From contig JANXSC010000423.1 in the NCBI GenBank assembly GCA_025352845.1, forward strand, positions 1 to 30,284: DNA of 30,284 bases, written 5' to 3'. Below the pieces are notes generated by a model. The model was not told the origin of the DNA and ran no database searches. It was given only the letters and a program-made list of their open reading frames with translations. This DNA comes from Opitutaceae bacterium (lineage in GTDB: Bacteria; Verrucomicrobiota; Verrucomicrobiia; Opitutales; Opitutaceae). This document shows, piece by piece, positions 8,201 to 15,273 of this stretch. How positions within the stretch are numbered: position 1 is the first letter of the stretch; each line of letters opens with the position of its first letter. The translations under genes and the position numbers were made by a program.

Positions 8201-8370
8201 GCGCCCTGAAGGCCGTTACGCGTGGCGCTGCTGGTGATGCTGCCGGTGATGGTGCCGGTGCCCTGGGCGAAGGCGGCGGTGCCGGCGGCGGCGAGGAGGA
8301 ACAGGCTCGTTGCGAGGCGCAACAGCCGGGCGAGCGGCGAGAGACCGCGATTGGAACGGTGGTGGTTCAT
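5281..8370 (-). CDS. TonB-dependent receptor with N-terminal carboxypeptidase-regulatory-like domain
   Basis: The ATG complementary to 8368-8370 is preferred over an upstream start at 8478 because it begins a signal peptide ending near residue 35 (AAAGTAAFAQG). The 1029-residue protein then has a carboxypeptidase-regulatory-like fold (about 38-118: GTITGSITSSATRNGLQGA, AGAFTLSGVPAGTHELVVSY), a TonB-box-like EAFTVAS (about 125-131), a plug domain (about 150-290, with LPTQNVAELLTRLPGLAV and RMNIDGMAST), and a long outer-membrane beta-barrel ending in IKFGVTGRF. This architecture is typical of the very numerous Opitutaceae receptors, SusC-like in layout but here without a SusD partner. The ligand is unknown; glycans, siderophores or cobalamin are possible. 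It is monocistronic, with a clear terminator. Confidence 0.92.
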   Translation of the reverse strand: MNHHRSNRGLSPLARLLRLATSLFLLAAAGTAAFAQGTGTITGSITSSATRNGLQGALVTVAGKNLSVFTDSAGAFTLSGVPAGTHELVVSYSGFTDARERVTVSGGQPARVDLALKSGDTITMEAFTVASVKEGQALSLTQQRNAANIKNVTAFDEWGVLPTQNVAELLTRLPGLAVAQFDEDGLMMSVSIGGQPGGNAGYTRMNIDGMASTGVGGDGRTATMHSFSGSMYEQVEIIAGQTPDKRADSLGGQLNFITASPLAMSGNRRIDFTSSGRWFPSFSKRNDMLSHHALRPDFSVSYREVFDVAGGKRNLGILLSAAYQEVVNPHDFDLLAWQNVTGPTAWLQDYQRSSGLNDRFISAFSARVDYRMSASTKVSLRFLYNAGSEPFFQYSHINPFGSTNLSIYDPITNVNGSIVPGFTSNRTEVRPTTTVVAGNTVGAARMRLDLWKVSFTSKNPTGTLAFDHNFGRLKVDHAYRWSHTHWDSGAGRSREQGQLQLRTRDPIGFVLDGSNLNGRVFTQTAGPSVYDAASYTPFIVTAKNASSQPVDQTSAVFIKRDNVTNTNEVSATINATYLLPTEVPITLKTGLDTVNRRVNAFAPSPRRWYGVVGSALPASLGLVPLTEFERQQGGQRLPVFDPASVSTTLGNAALWTEDTNFNAVEKYRTTRIVEEGVDAGYLQASAKFGRLSVLTGVRTEWVTTDTFFYVAASAARRTLIANESDPLKRAIADYTPSSISDKKYHKYFPSLHLAYELTKDLKLRASWSNSYGRPRLQDLVAIPTADDTNRRVTIGNPGLNPATAKNLDVRLDYSFSSTGFFSVRLYKKDIKDYVGSATRSGLMIPDGPDNGFGGQYVGYELVEPLNLGTTQSKGVEFDFRQQLSFLPGVLKGLFLRANYTNVRTSAVFLGVPYQPGQVVGSAGQWYIPRTYNVGLQYFYGKFGANYDVNYTAQFPIVFGATSPGTNAFQKPRTLVNAGISYRFRPEVTAFLNVNNITEAELDRYTSIESRHRQFYVLPRSIKFGVTGRF

Positions 8371-8493
8371 GGTGTCTTTGGGTTGTCGGCGGGGAGTTGC
8401 CGCCACTGGAGTCCACAGGTGGATTGAAACGAGAGGAAAGCGCCCGGGAGGATCAAGTCGAATCCGATTTGGCCCCACATCCGAGCATCACGA

Positions 8494-9474
8494 TCACGGT
8501 TCGACGGTGACGGGCAAGCCGACCCACGCGAGTGCGAGGAGGGTGCGCGCATCCCAGTTTGCGAGCCGGAAGCAGCCGTGCGATTCCGTGCGCCCGACCT
8601 TCTCCGGATCGGGCGTGCCGTGGATGCCGTAGCCCGGCAGATCGAGTCCGATCCAGGCGACGCCCACGGGATTGTTGGGGCCGGGCGGAATAATGAGCTT
8701 GCGGCCGAGTTCGCGCGCCTCCGCCGACTCGGGGAACACCGCGGGATCGAAGGTGTAGTCGGGATCGGTGACGACGACAGTCACACGGAGCTCGCCGCGC
8801 GGGCGCTTCTCAACCTTGCGCGCGATGCTCACGGGAAAATGCGCGATGAGGCGCGCGTCGCGATCGAACACTTCGAGGACGCGCTCCTCGAGGCGAATCT
8901 CGACGCGCGCGGCGGAGCCGAGGGCGGCTTTTTCTAGGCGGACGATGGCCGGGGCACGGAACTTCGTGTCGGACGAAATCTCATCCCAATTTACCTGCGG
9001 ATTGAGCCGGCGCAGAAACGCGGGCCCGGCATGGAAGCGCTCGGCGGCGAGCTCGAGTGCCGTCGCGTAGGCGAGCGACTCCTCGCGAGATTTCTCAAGC
9101 CACGTCGCCGGCACCGGTCGCAACGCCGCGAGATCGTCGGCGGTGAGCGATGTCTCGGCGATCGCCGGAGCGTCGAGCGTGAGGCGTTCGCGCGTGGCGG
9201 CGTCGAGTTCGCCCGAGGGCGCGAGGCTCTCGCGGCGTTGAAACGCCTGCAGCGCCGCCGCTGATTGAGGCCCGCGAATCCCGTCGATCGCGCCGCCGGA
9301 GAAACCGCGGCGCGCAAGCGCGACCTGCGTTTCAAGCCACGTGTTCGCCGCGCGGGGAAACACGTCATCGAAAGCGCTCGCTTCGGCGCCAACCGCCCGG
9401 CTGTTGCCCAACAATAGCGCCAAAGCAATCCACGCCGCGCGAATGAGCGTGGCGCGAGGACGATGCGGAGACAT
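8494..9474 (-). CDS. L,D-transpeptidase (YkuD) with peptidoglycan-binding domain
   Basis: The ATG complementary to 9472-9474 gives 326 residues with a signal sequence (about 10-30); a GTG six codons upstream is an alternative. Residues about 43-100 form a peptidoglycan-binding-1 domain (ETQVALARRGFSGGAIDGIRG, then AALQAFQR). The C-terminal half (about 188-326) is a YkuD catalytic domain, with the hallmark HGT at 285-287 and SHGCFRL at 298-304, so Cys301 is the nucleophile. The enzyme would act in the periplasm, forming meso-Dap-meso-Dap cross-links or attaching a lipoprotein to peptidoglycan. About 120 bases separate it from the receptor gene, and 74 bases from the upstream TapT-like gene. 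Family assignment is secure; the exact reaction is not. Confidence 0.92.
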   Translation of the reverse strand: MSPHRPRATLIRAAWIALALLLGNSRAVGAEASAFDDVFPRAANTWLETQVALARRGFSGGAIDGIRGPQSAAALQAFQRRESLAPSGELDAATRERLTLDAPAIAETSLTADDLAALRPVPATWLEKSREESLAYATALELAAERFHAGPAFLRRLNPQVNWDEISSDTKFRAPAIVRLEKAALGSAARVEIRLEERVLEVFDRDARLIAHFPVSIARKVEKRPRGELRVTVVVTDPDYTFDPAVFPESAEARELGRKLIIPPGPNNPVGVAWIGLDLPGYGIHGTPDPEKVGRTESHGCFRLANWDARTLLALAWVGLPVTVEP

Positions 9475-9548
9475 GGACTCGCAGGGAAACACGAGGGAAC
9501 GCGCGGATGCTTGAGGAAACTATCGCGACACGCCGCAAAAAACTGCGC

Positions 9549-10211
9549 TCACTGCGGCCGGCGGGCGTTGAGCTGCGCGAGCAACCCGGGAAACGCCGCG
9601 GCGATTACCGAGCCGTGGAGGAATTCGGTGGCGGTTTCCTTGCGGCCGCGCGCCCGTAGGCTCGCGTAAACGTGCAGTTCGAATTGGGCGCACAATGTGT
9701 CGTGCGCGGACTCCAAGCCGAAGCCGCGCAGGAGAAACAGCAGTGCTTCGACGGTAGAAAAACGACCGCCGTCCTGCTGCGCGCGAAGCCAGTAGCGGCT
9801 CTCACCGGTCATCGGCAGGCTCACCATCCGACCCCACGAGGAAATCTCGCGCGCCATCGCGGAGGCTTCGCCCCACGCACCGTCGAGCAATACGACCTGC
9901 ACGTTTTCGGACGCGGCGCCGGCCGGGACCGGGCTGCCGTGCGGGTGGACAATCCACAGTTCGCGGCCTGCTGCGCGCAATTGATCGGCATCGACGTGGC
10001 GTTCGCGGCGCCAGACGTGGTGGCGGGACTCGGGCAGAACTCGGCAAATCAGGTTTCCCGTGCTCGTCGGCCGATGGCATTCGCGGTGGTGGGCGAGCAC
10101 ATCGACTTTGAGGGGACAACGCACCTCGCGGAGTCCGGCGCAAACACACCAGCGCGGCGGCAGCCGGCAGCGCTCACAACGGACCGTCATGCCCCGCACT
10201 ACACTGCGCAT
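9549..10211 (-). CDS. tapT: DTW-domain tRNA-uridine aminocarboxypropyltransferase (TapT-like)
   Basis: The product is 220 residues from the ATG complementary to 10209-10211; an ATG at 10190 would trim seven residues and is equally plausible, since neither has a clear ribosome binding site. Near the N-terminus is a zinc-ligand pattern, RCERCRLPPRWCVC, then HHRECHRPTSTGNL and the signature block LLDGAWGEASAM, which corresponds to the D-x-T-W motif of the DTW family with Ala replacing Thr. A later block, MTGESRYWLRAQ, matches the conserved R-Y-x-L-R region. Known members transfer the 3-amino-3-carboxypropyl group from S-adenosylmethionine to uridine in the tRNA variable loop (acp3U47). It is cytoplasmic, with no functional link to its neighbours. 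Confidence 0.82.
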   Translation of the reverse strand: MRSVVRGMTVRCERCRLPPRWCVCAGLREVRCPLKVDVLAHHRECHRPTSTGNLICRVLPESRHHVWRRERHVDADQLRAAGRELWIVHPHGSPVPAGAASENVQVVLLDGAWGEASAMAREISSWGRMVSLPMTGESRYWLRAQQDGGRFSTVEALLFLLRGFGLESAHDTLCAQFELHVYASLRARGRKETATEFLHGSVIAAAFPGLLAQLNARRPQ

Positions 10212-10244
10212 GGGAGGTTTTTGAGCAGCCTGGATCCAAGCCAG

Positions 10245-10736
10245 TTATTGCACCTGCCGCACAAACTCGATGTCGAACGTTTGCTGCATCTGCGGCTGCG
10301 TGTATTTCCCAACCAACTGGTCGGCCTGCGCATCGTATTTCAAGACGTAGGTGGCGCCGGGATAGCCCACGTCGTTCAACTCCACCGCCACCTGCAATCC
10401 CTCGCCGCCCTGCATCCAGACAGCCCGCGAAACCCGAATCGGCTTGGGGTTGAAATAGCCGGCATCGAGCACGCCGCTCAAATCTGCGCCGCGAATTTCA
10501 AGCACATATCCGCCGTCGGCTCGCATCCAGCGGCCGAATAGTTTTCGGACGGCCTCGGGAATAGCCGGCGCCGCGACTTTTGCTGCGGCGGGTGCAATGA
10601 CCTGAGGGGTCGTTTTCCCATCACTCGCCTGTTTTCCACACGACGCCACTCCACCTATTACGACCAAACCGGCGACAAAAACTAACCCGTGGCCGGAAAG
10701 TTTTCGGGCACAAGAATCGGATAAAAATTTCAGCAC
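10245..10736 (-). CDS. Putative lipoprotein of unknown function
   Basis: I choose the GTG complementary to 10734-10736 (163 residues). It places the hydrophobic segment LVFVAGLVVIGG and the lipobox VASC about 34 residues from the N-terminus. The frame extends to an ATG at 10790, but that stretch passes through a perfect hairpin (10764-10783) and would give an implausibly long leader. After a Lys/Ala/Pro-rich linker, the C-terminal ~95 residues form a compact domain (KLFGRWMRADGGYVLEIRG, DAGYFNPKPI, VELNDVGYPGATYVLKYD, DQLVGKY) that looks like a small beta-sandwich or lipocalin-like fold. I recognise this as a widespread uncharacterised type but know no function. It follows the sugar transferase by about 100 bases and may share its transcript. 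Confidence 0.72.
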   Translation of the reverse strand: MLKFLSDSCARKLSGHGLVFVAGLVVIGGVASCGKQASDGKTTPQVIAPAAAKVAAPAIPEAVRKLFGRWMRADGGYVLEIRGADLSGVLDAGYFNPKPIRVSRAVWMQGGEGLQVAVELNDVGYPGATYVLKYDAQADQLVGKYTQPQMQQTFDIEFVRQVQ

Positions 10737-10763
10737 AGCCGCAGCAGATGACCCGCGGCATGG

Positions 10764-10783
10764 CCTTGGCAAGCCTGCCAAGG
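10764..10783. repeat. Perfect hairpin between sugar transferase and lipoprotein genes
   Basis: The arms ccttggca (10764-10771) and tgccaagg (10776-10783) enclose a 4-base loop. It lies in the leader before the lipoprotein gene on the minus strand and has no T-run. It may be an RNA processing or attenuation hairpin, or a chance repeat. It bears on the start choice of the lipoprotein. Confidence 0.5.
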
Positions 10784-10838
10784 ATATCAAACAAGATACA
10801 ACCCGATCAACGGGCCATCAACGCCCCCTGATTTTCTT

Positions 10839-11615
10839 TCAAGACCCCGCCTCGGCGCGCAGGGGTTGCGCACCGACCACGACCGAGTGCTGCGCTGCTG
10901 TCATCGTGTCGCCCTTGCGCGACGGCGCGGCGGAATTCCGCACCTTGGCGCGACGAGTATCGATGATCTGGGTAACCAGCGCCGGAACCGTCCGGATAAT
11001 AATTTGCAAGTCGAGAGGGAGGGACTTCCGCAGGGTGTATTGGACATCGAGCCGGATCATCTCGTCGAAGGTGGTCCGGTTTTTCCCCGAAACTTGCCAC
11101 AGACCGGTCAAACCGGGCACGGCGTTGAACCGCTCGCGCTGTGCCGTGGAATACTGGGCATACTCATAGGGAATACACGGGCGCGGCCCGACTAAACTCA
11201 TCTCCCCACGGAGCACATTAATGATCTGCGGCAGCTCATCGAGGCCCGAGGCTCGAAGCAACCATCCACTGGGAATCAGGCGCGAGTCGCCCTTGCCGTC
11301 CAGCTTCTGCATGGGGACATTTGACTGCATCAACTGGGTAAAATAAGCCTGATGCGTCGTGACATCCGCGCTAATGTGCATCGTGCGAAACTTATAAAGT
11401 TTGAAGCGGCGGCCCATGTAACCCACCCGCTCTTGCCTAAAGAAAACAGGTCCCGGCGAAGCGATCGCGGTCAAGATCGAAGCCAAGAGCGTGCAGATCA
11501 CAAAAAACGGCAAGACTACGAGGCAGCATAAGATATCCAACGAACGCTTCCACAGTGGGAGCGGAGCCAAGCCGCATTTGACCGAGACTGAAGAAGACAA
11601 GCTGGCTGCTTTCAT
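10839..11615 (-). CDS. Undecaprenyl-phosphate sugar phosphotransferase (bacterial sugar transferase family)
   Basis: From the ATG complementary to 11613-11615 the protein has 258 residues; a GTG three codons upstream also exists. It has one hydrophobic segment (about 28-50) that in this family re-enters the membrane, then the cytoplasmic catalytic core: PGPVFFRQERVGYMGRRF, KLYKFRTM, GLDELPQIINVLRGEMSLVGPRP (Asp126-Glu127 the likely catalytic pair) and PGLTGLWQVSGKNRTTF. It would transfer a sugar-1-phosphate from a UDP-sugar to undecaprenyl phosphate, the first step of a lipid-linked glycan. It lacks the multi-span N-terminal region of WcaJ/WbaP. It lies apart from the main glycan operon and has no glycosyltransferase beside it, so its pathway is unclear. 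A Ser/Arg/Lys-rich tail of about 35 residues follows the core. Confidence 0.9.
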   Translation of the reverse strand: MKAASLSSSVSVKCGLAPLPLWKRSLDILCCLVVLPFFVICTLLASILTAIASPGPVFFRQERVGYMGRRFKLYKFRTMHISADVTTHQAYFTQLMQSNVPMQKLDGKGDSRLIPSGWLLRASGLDELPQIINVLRGEMSLVGPRPCIPYEYAQYSTAQRERFNAVPGLTGLWQVSGKNRTTFDEMIRLDVQYTLRKSLPLDLQIIIRTVPALVTQIIDTRRAKVRNSAAPSRKGDTMTAAQHSVVVGAQPLRAEAGS

Positions 11616-12092
11616 GAGTGGCACTAGGTCGATTTATGTAACACTATTTTTCGGGGCTCCAAGGCGATAATTTGAAACAAGACTGCGTCGATGAACAAGC
11701 TAGCGGACTTTTCGTATGCTATACTGCGGTCACGATCCCCAACACGATTGCCAGTTGTCACGACAATCATCGATTGCTATCGTATTGTTAACAACGTGTT
11801 GCGACCACAATTCATCCTACCAGATTCATCCTTGTCGCGACATGGGCTAGGTGCCTACTGACCGAATGGCCCATAAATCTGCCCTCACAGGTAAAAACAC
11901 CTAGTAAACCTAGCCGCTAAAAGGCGGGCGCTGAATTCTGCGCCATCGCCAGAATCCCGAAGTCGAAAAAAACTCCGCAAAAAACATCCAGCCTAGCGCA
12001 GGTCTTTCAGAGCAAACTTGCACCAAATTTTGCGCCCACAAGCGAAGCCAAAAAAATCATCACTGACCAACTACGCTCGTGGACCTTGCCAC
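11616..12092. other. AT-richer intergenic region without a recognisable gene
   Basis: This 477-base stretch is visibly richer in A and T than the rest of the window and contains no credible coding frame. It probably holds the promoter of the minus-strand sugar transferase, but no -35/-10 pair is convincing. A short palindrome, ttgttaacaa, lies near 11786-11795, and a related imperfect one, ttgtcacgacaa, near 11756-11767; together they might form an operator. No terminator with a T-run is visible for the gene ending at 12093. Confidence 0.4.
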
Positions 12093-12632
12093 CTATGTGG
12101 CCCAGCTGCGATCACTGTCAGCCATTCGCACCGATCCTCGATACGCGCCCGGCACCGGATCGTAGCGCAATGCTTGGGTGGCTCCAACCTCCGAGGTGAA
12201 ATAACCAAGGAGCGTCAGTTCCTTGATCTGGCGAAAAGAGTTGGGTGATCGGCTCCCCGCCGTCGCTTCAAAAGAAGAAAGCACGCTCTCGCGATCTGCG
12301 GTCCCAAGGCCGGCAAGCCCACGCTGAAAACGCTCTTGAGATTGCTGCTGGAGTTCACGCAACACCTGTCGCACGCCTGCCTCCGCTCCGGGTGGCTGGC
12401 AAAAGCGCACCATCGTCGTGATGAAACGCCCGATCCCGACGGCTCCCGCACCCGGAGAGTCGGCCGTCGCCGGCAAAATCGTGTCGCCGATCAGTGTGAG
12501 CAGGGCCTCGTCATCGCTGCTCCAGCCATCCGTCGCCGGGAGCGCAGCCCATGTGCGCACGGGCAGCGTAACGCCAAGTGTGGCGGCGAGGGCGAGCAGG
12601 CTTGAGTGGCGGATAGCGTCGCGACGGTTCAT
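12093..12632 (-). CDS. Gluconate 2-dehydrogenase subunit 3-like protein (small subunit of GMC dehydrogenase)
   Basis: The 179-residue protein begins MNRRDAIRHSSLLALAATLG, a leader with paired arginines consistent with a Tat-type export signal, although the second motif position is atypical. The rest matches the Gluconate_2-dh3 family: DDEALLTLIGDTILPATADSPGAGAVGIGRFI near 40-70, and a C-terminal block with LTLLGYFTSEVGATQALRYDPVPGAYRG. In known dehydrogenases of this kind the small subunit accompanies the FAD-containing subunit to the periplasm, carried by a Tat signal. Its ATG overlaps the stop of the upstream GMC gene (12629-12632, ATGA), so the two are translationally coupled and likely form one complex. 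No cytochrome c subunit follows it. Confidence 0.88.
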   Translation of the reverse strand: MNRRDAIRHSSLLALAATLGVTLPVRTWAALPATDGWSSDDEALLTLIGDTILPATADSPGAGAVGIGRFITTMVRFCQPPGAEAGVRQVLRELQQQSQERFQRGLAGLGTADRESVLSSFEATAGSRSPNSFRQIKELTLLGYFTSEVGATQALRYDPVPGAYRGSVRMADSDRSWAT

Positions 12633-14344
12633 AGGCTGCCGCGTTTGAGTTCATCGACCGCATGATCCGCCGCGCGGGCGGTAATCGCCATGAACGTGAG
12701 CGACGGATTCTGCGTGCCAGTCGAAGCCATGCACGCGCCGTCGGTCACGAAAACATTGGGACACGAGTGCAGTTGGTTCCAACGATTAAGGAGCGACACC
12801 TTCGGGTCACGGCCCATACGGGCGCCGCCCATTTCGTGGATATCCAAACCGGGCGCCCGCTTGTCGTCATTCTTGGTAATTTTTTTTGCCCCCGCCGCCG
12901 CCAGCATTTCTTCACCCTGCTGCAAAAAATCCCGCATCAGCTTCACGTCGTTGTCGTGGTAGTCGATCGAGGTGACGAGCTGCGGCACGCCCCACGCGTC
13001 GACCCGATCGGTTGAGAGGCGCCCGTGGTTTTCTTTTCGGGGCACGGTTTCGCCCTGCATCATCATGGAGATGCCCCACGGGCCCGGCCGCGTGATTTTT
13101 TCCTTGAAGGCCGCACCGACTCCCGGAGTCGAATTACCCTGCGTCCAGCCGGGGCGCGAAGCGCTGAAAAAAACCATGTAGCCGCGCTGAAAATCCGTCT
13201 CCTGCTTCCGCACATTGCGGAAATTTGGCATCATCGGCTGCGTCGGCCGCCGGCCGGAATAGTAGGAATCGGCAAAACCCTCCGCTTCCGCCCGCAGGCT
13301 CCCGCGGTAGTTGTGGAAAGCCACGTAGCGCCCCAACAGCCCCGAGTCATTGCCCAAACCCGCCGGGAAACGCCGCGATTTTGAGTTCAGCAAGATCAGG
13401 TTGGTGTTGAGGCACGCGGCGTTGACGAAAATCACCCGTGCAAAAAATTCTGTCGCCTGTTTCGTCTGCGCATCGACCACGCGCACGCCACTCGCGCGTC
13501 CGGATGCATCGCTGTGCAAAATCGACTCGACCACCGAATGCGGCCGGACGGTGAGTTTGCCGGTGCGCGCGGCCCACGGGAGCGTGGCGGAATTCGACGA
13601 AAAATATCCGCCAAAGGGACAGCCCCGGTAGCACAGGTTGCGCGCCTGGCATTTTCCGCGCCCCTGCTCCAGGTGCACGGGCTGTGGCTCGGTCAGATGC
13701 GCGCAACGCCCCTGCACCACGCTTCGCCCGGGAAACGCCGCCATGATTTTCCCCCGCGCGTGTTGCTCGACGTCGTTCATTTCCCAAGGCGGCAGGAACT
13801 CGCCGTCGGGCAGCGTCTCGACCCCGTCGCGGTTACCGCTGATGCCGACAAATTTCTCCACGTGCGAATACCACGGAGCGAGATCGTCATAACCGATCGG
13901 CCAGTCGGCGATGCCATCGCGCACCGCACCCTCGAAATCGAAACGACTCCAGCGCTGCGTCTGCCGCGCCCAGATGAGCGACTTCCCACCGACCTGATAG
14001 CCGCGAATCCAGTCGAACCGTTTCTCCTGCACATACGGATGCTCCGCATCCTTCACAAAAAAATGCTCCGTCGCTTCGTCGAACGCATAGCAGCGCTGCA
14101 CGATCGGATTGTCGCGCACCGTGGTGTGCGGCAGCCGCCCGCGGTGCGGCAAGTCCCAGGGATTATTCAGTGCCGTCGGATAATCCTTCAGGTGTTGCAC
14201 GTCGCGCCCGCGCTCGAGCACGAGCGTGCGCAGGCCGGCTTCACACAGCTCCTTTGCCGCCCAACCGCCGCTGATACCCGAACCGATGACGATCGCATCG
14301 TAGGTGTGCTCGCGCGCGCCTTGCGTGGTGGGGTGGTTCGCCAT
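12629..14344 (-). CDS. GMC family FAD-dependent oxidoreductase (large dehydrogenase subunit)
   Basis: The 571-residue protein has an N-terminal FAD-binding Rossmann motif, DAIVIGSGISGGWAAKELCE (about 16-35), and LVLERGRD. Further blocks include YQVGGKSLIWARQTQRWS, the NLCYRGCPFGGYFSSNSATL cysteine region, and the C-terminal GMC signature with GLDIHEMGGARMG and TDGACMASTGTQNPSLTFMA, whose His and Asn are the expected active-site residues. It resembles the large subunit of gluconate/sorbitol-type membrane-linked dehydrogenases and oxidises an alcohol or sugar group. It has no own signal peptide, which fits co-export with the Tat-leader subunit encoded by the overlapping next gene. The substrate is unknown. 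A GGAGG stands about 15 bases upstream of the ATG, too far for an ideal site. Confidence 0.9.
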   Translation of the reverse strand: MANHPTTQGAREHTYDAIVIGSGISGGWAAKELCEAGLRTLVLERGRDVQHLKDYPTALNNPWDLPHRGRLPHTTVRDNPIVQRCYAFDEATEHFFVKDAEHPYVQEKRFDWIRGYQVGGKSLIWARQTQRWSRFDFEGAVRDGIADWPIGYDDLAPWYSHVEKFVGISGNRDGVETLPDGEFLPPWEMNDVEQHARGKIMAAFPGRSVVQGRCAHLTEPQPVHLEQGRGKCQARNLCYRGCPFGGYFSSNSATLPWAARTGKLTVRPHSVVESILHSDASGRASGVRVVDAQTKQATEFFARVIFVNAACLNTNLILLNSKSRRFPAGLGNDSGLLGRYVAFHNYRGSLRAEAEGFADSYYSGRRPTQPMMPNFRNVRKQETDFQRGYMVFFSASRPGWTQGNSTPGVGAAFKEKITRPGPWGISMMMQGETVPRKENHGRLSTDRVDAWGVPQLVTSIDYHDNDVKLMRDFLQQGEEMLAAAGAKKITKNDDKRAPGLDIHEMGGARMGRDPKVSLLNRWNQLHSCPNVFVTDGACMASTGTQNPSLTFMAITARAADHAVDELKRGSL

Positions 14345-14403
14345 CGGCCGAGAATCGAACCTCCTGACACCACCGACTCAAGCTCGGCTTGTTCGCTCCG
14401 GCC

Positions 14404-15006
14404 TCATTTTTCCGCCCCGCCCAGGGTCGCCTCGATAAAACGCAGGATTTCGCCCCGCCCCGCCTTGGTCTTGGCCGACGTGATAAAAATCTGCGGCGAC
14501 ACCCGATCCAGACCTCGCACCGCCTGCATAATCGCGTCGATGTTCGCGCGGACCTGCGTCGCCGAAATCTTGTCCGTCTTGGTGAAGACGAGCGCAAACG
14601 GCACCACGCAATTTCCCAGCCACGTCAGAAACTCCACATCGATCGCCTGCGGGGGCAGCCGCGAATCGATCAGGACGAACGCCATGCGCAGGTTCTTTCG
14701 CTTCTCAAGAAAGTCCGCCACTGCCTGATTGAACCCGTAGCGCTGCTCCTTCGTGACCTTCGCGTAACCGTAGCCGGGCAAATCCACGAGGCTCCAGTTT
14801 TCGTTCACGACAAAAAAATTGATCAGCTGCGTCTTCCCGGGCGTGTCCGACACCTTCGCCAAGTCGCGCCGCTCTGTGATCAGGTTGATCAGCGAGGATT
14901 TTCCCACGTTGGACCGCCCGATAAAGGCAAACTCCGCCCGCGCCCACGGCGGGCAAGATTTCAGGTCGGGCGCGCTCTGAAAAAATTCCGCCGACTTGAT
15001 TTTCAT
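14404..15006 (-). CDS. engB: Ribosome biogenesis GTP-binding protein EngB (YihA/YsxC)
   Basis: The ATG complementary to 15004-15006 gives 200 residues, the usual EngB length; an extension to 15024 is less likely. All GTPase motifs are present: G1 GRSNVGKS (30-37), the G2 region DTPGKTQLINFF with Thr55, G3 DLPGYG (75-80), G4 TKTD (142-145) and G5 TSAK (176-179). The sequence GYGYAKV is characteristic of this TrmE-Era-EngA-EngB-type subfamily. The protein is a cytoplasmic GTPase needed for assembly of the large ribosomal subunit. It lies 59 bases upstream of the GMC gene on the same strand, a link without obvious functional meaning, and about 84 bases downstream of a small membrane protein gene. 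Confidence 0.97.
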   Translation of the reverse strand: MKIKSAEFFQSAPDLKSCPPWARAEFAFIGRSNVGKSSLINLITERRDLAKVSDTPGKTQLINFFVVNENWSLVDLPGYGYAKVTKEQRYGFNQAVADFLEKRKNLRMAFVLIDSRLPPQAIDVEFLTWLGNCVVPFALVFTKTDKISATQVRANIDAIMQAVRGLDRVSPQIFITSAKTKAGRGEILRFIEATLGGAEK

Positions 15007-15090
15007 GGTCTGTGGGACACGCAAAACCCATCGCGGTCAAGATTCCCGCACGAGCCACCGCCCCGACCCACCATCAGCCACCCGCGCGGG

Positions 15091-15273
15091 TTAACTCCGT
15101 TTGTCGCTTTCTTCCGGGGCCAAGGCCTGCGGCACTTTCACGCGATGGAAACCCACATCGTCTTCAAATCCCTCGGACGCCGTTCGGGTGGCGACGATCA
15201 AGGTCGTCAAACACGCCACAGCCAGCGCCAGAAAAATCACGAGGGTAAGGGTAGCCACAAGAAAGTCCGACAA
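15091..15273 (-). CDS. Small single-span membrane protein, unknown function
   Basis: A frame on the minus strand ends in TAA at 15091-15093 and encodes a strong hydrophobic helix, LVATLTLVIFLALAVACLTTLIV, followed by a polar tail, ATRTASEGFEDDVGFHRVKV. The preceding in-frame residues are Arg/Gly-rich and look like non-coding sequence, and there is no ATG near the helix. I therefore place the start at TTG (complement of 15271-15273; product MSDFLVATL..., 60 residues); a GTG at 15258 would give 55 residues. The helix-plus-acidic-tail layout resembles small membrane proteins seen beside conserved genes, but I do not recognise the family. It precedes engB on the same strand. Support is the clear hydrophobic pattern and the single frame. 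Confidence 0.5.
   Translation of the reverse strand: MSDFLVATLTLVIFLALAVACLTTLIVATRTASEGFEDDVGFHRVKVPQALAPEESDKRS

Noticed and set aside
10764..10783. Hairpin considered as a terminator for the sugar transferase gene
   Set aside because: No T-run follows the stem on the minus strand; kept only as a hairpin feature.
14345..14370. The minus strand reads ggttcgattctcggcc, like a tRNA T-loop, upstream of the GMC gene
   Set aside because: The flanking sequence gives no acceptor, D or anticodon stem, and the T-stem pairs only about three bases. A chance match.
13514..14728. 404-codon plus-strand open frame opposite the GMC and engB genes
   Set aside because: Low-complexity basic protein that crosses two well-supported genes on the other strand; shadow frame.
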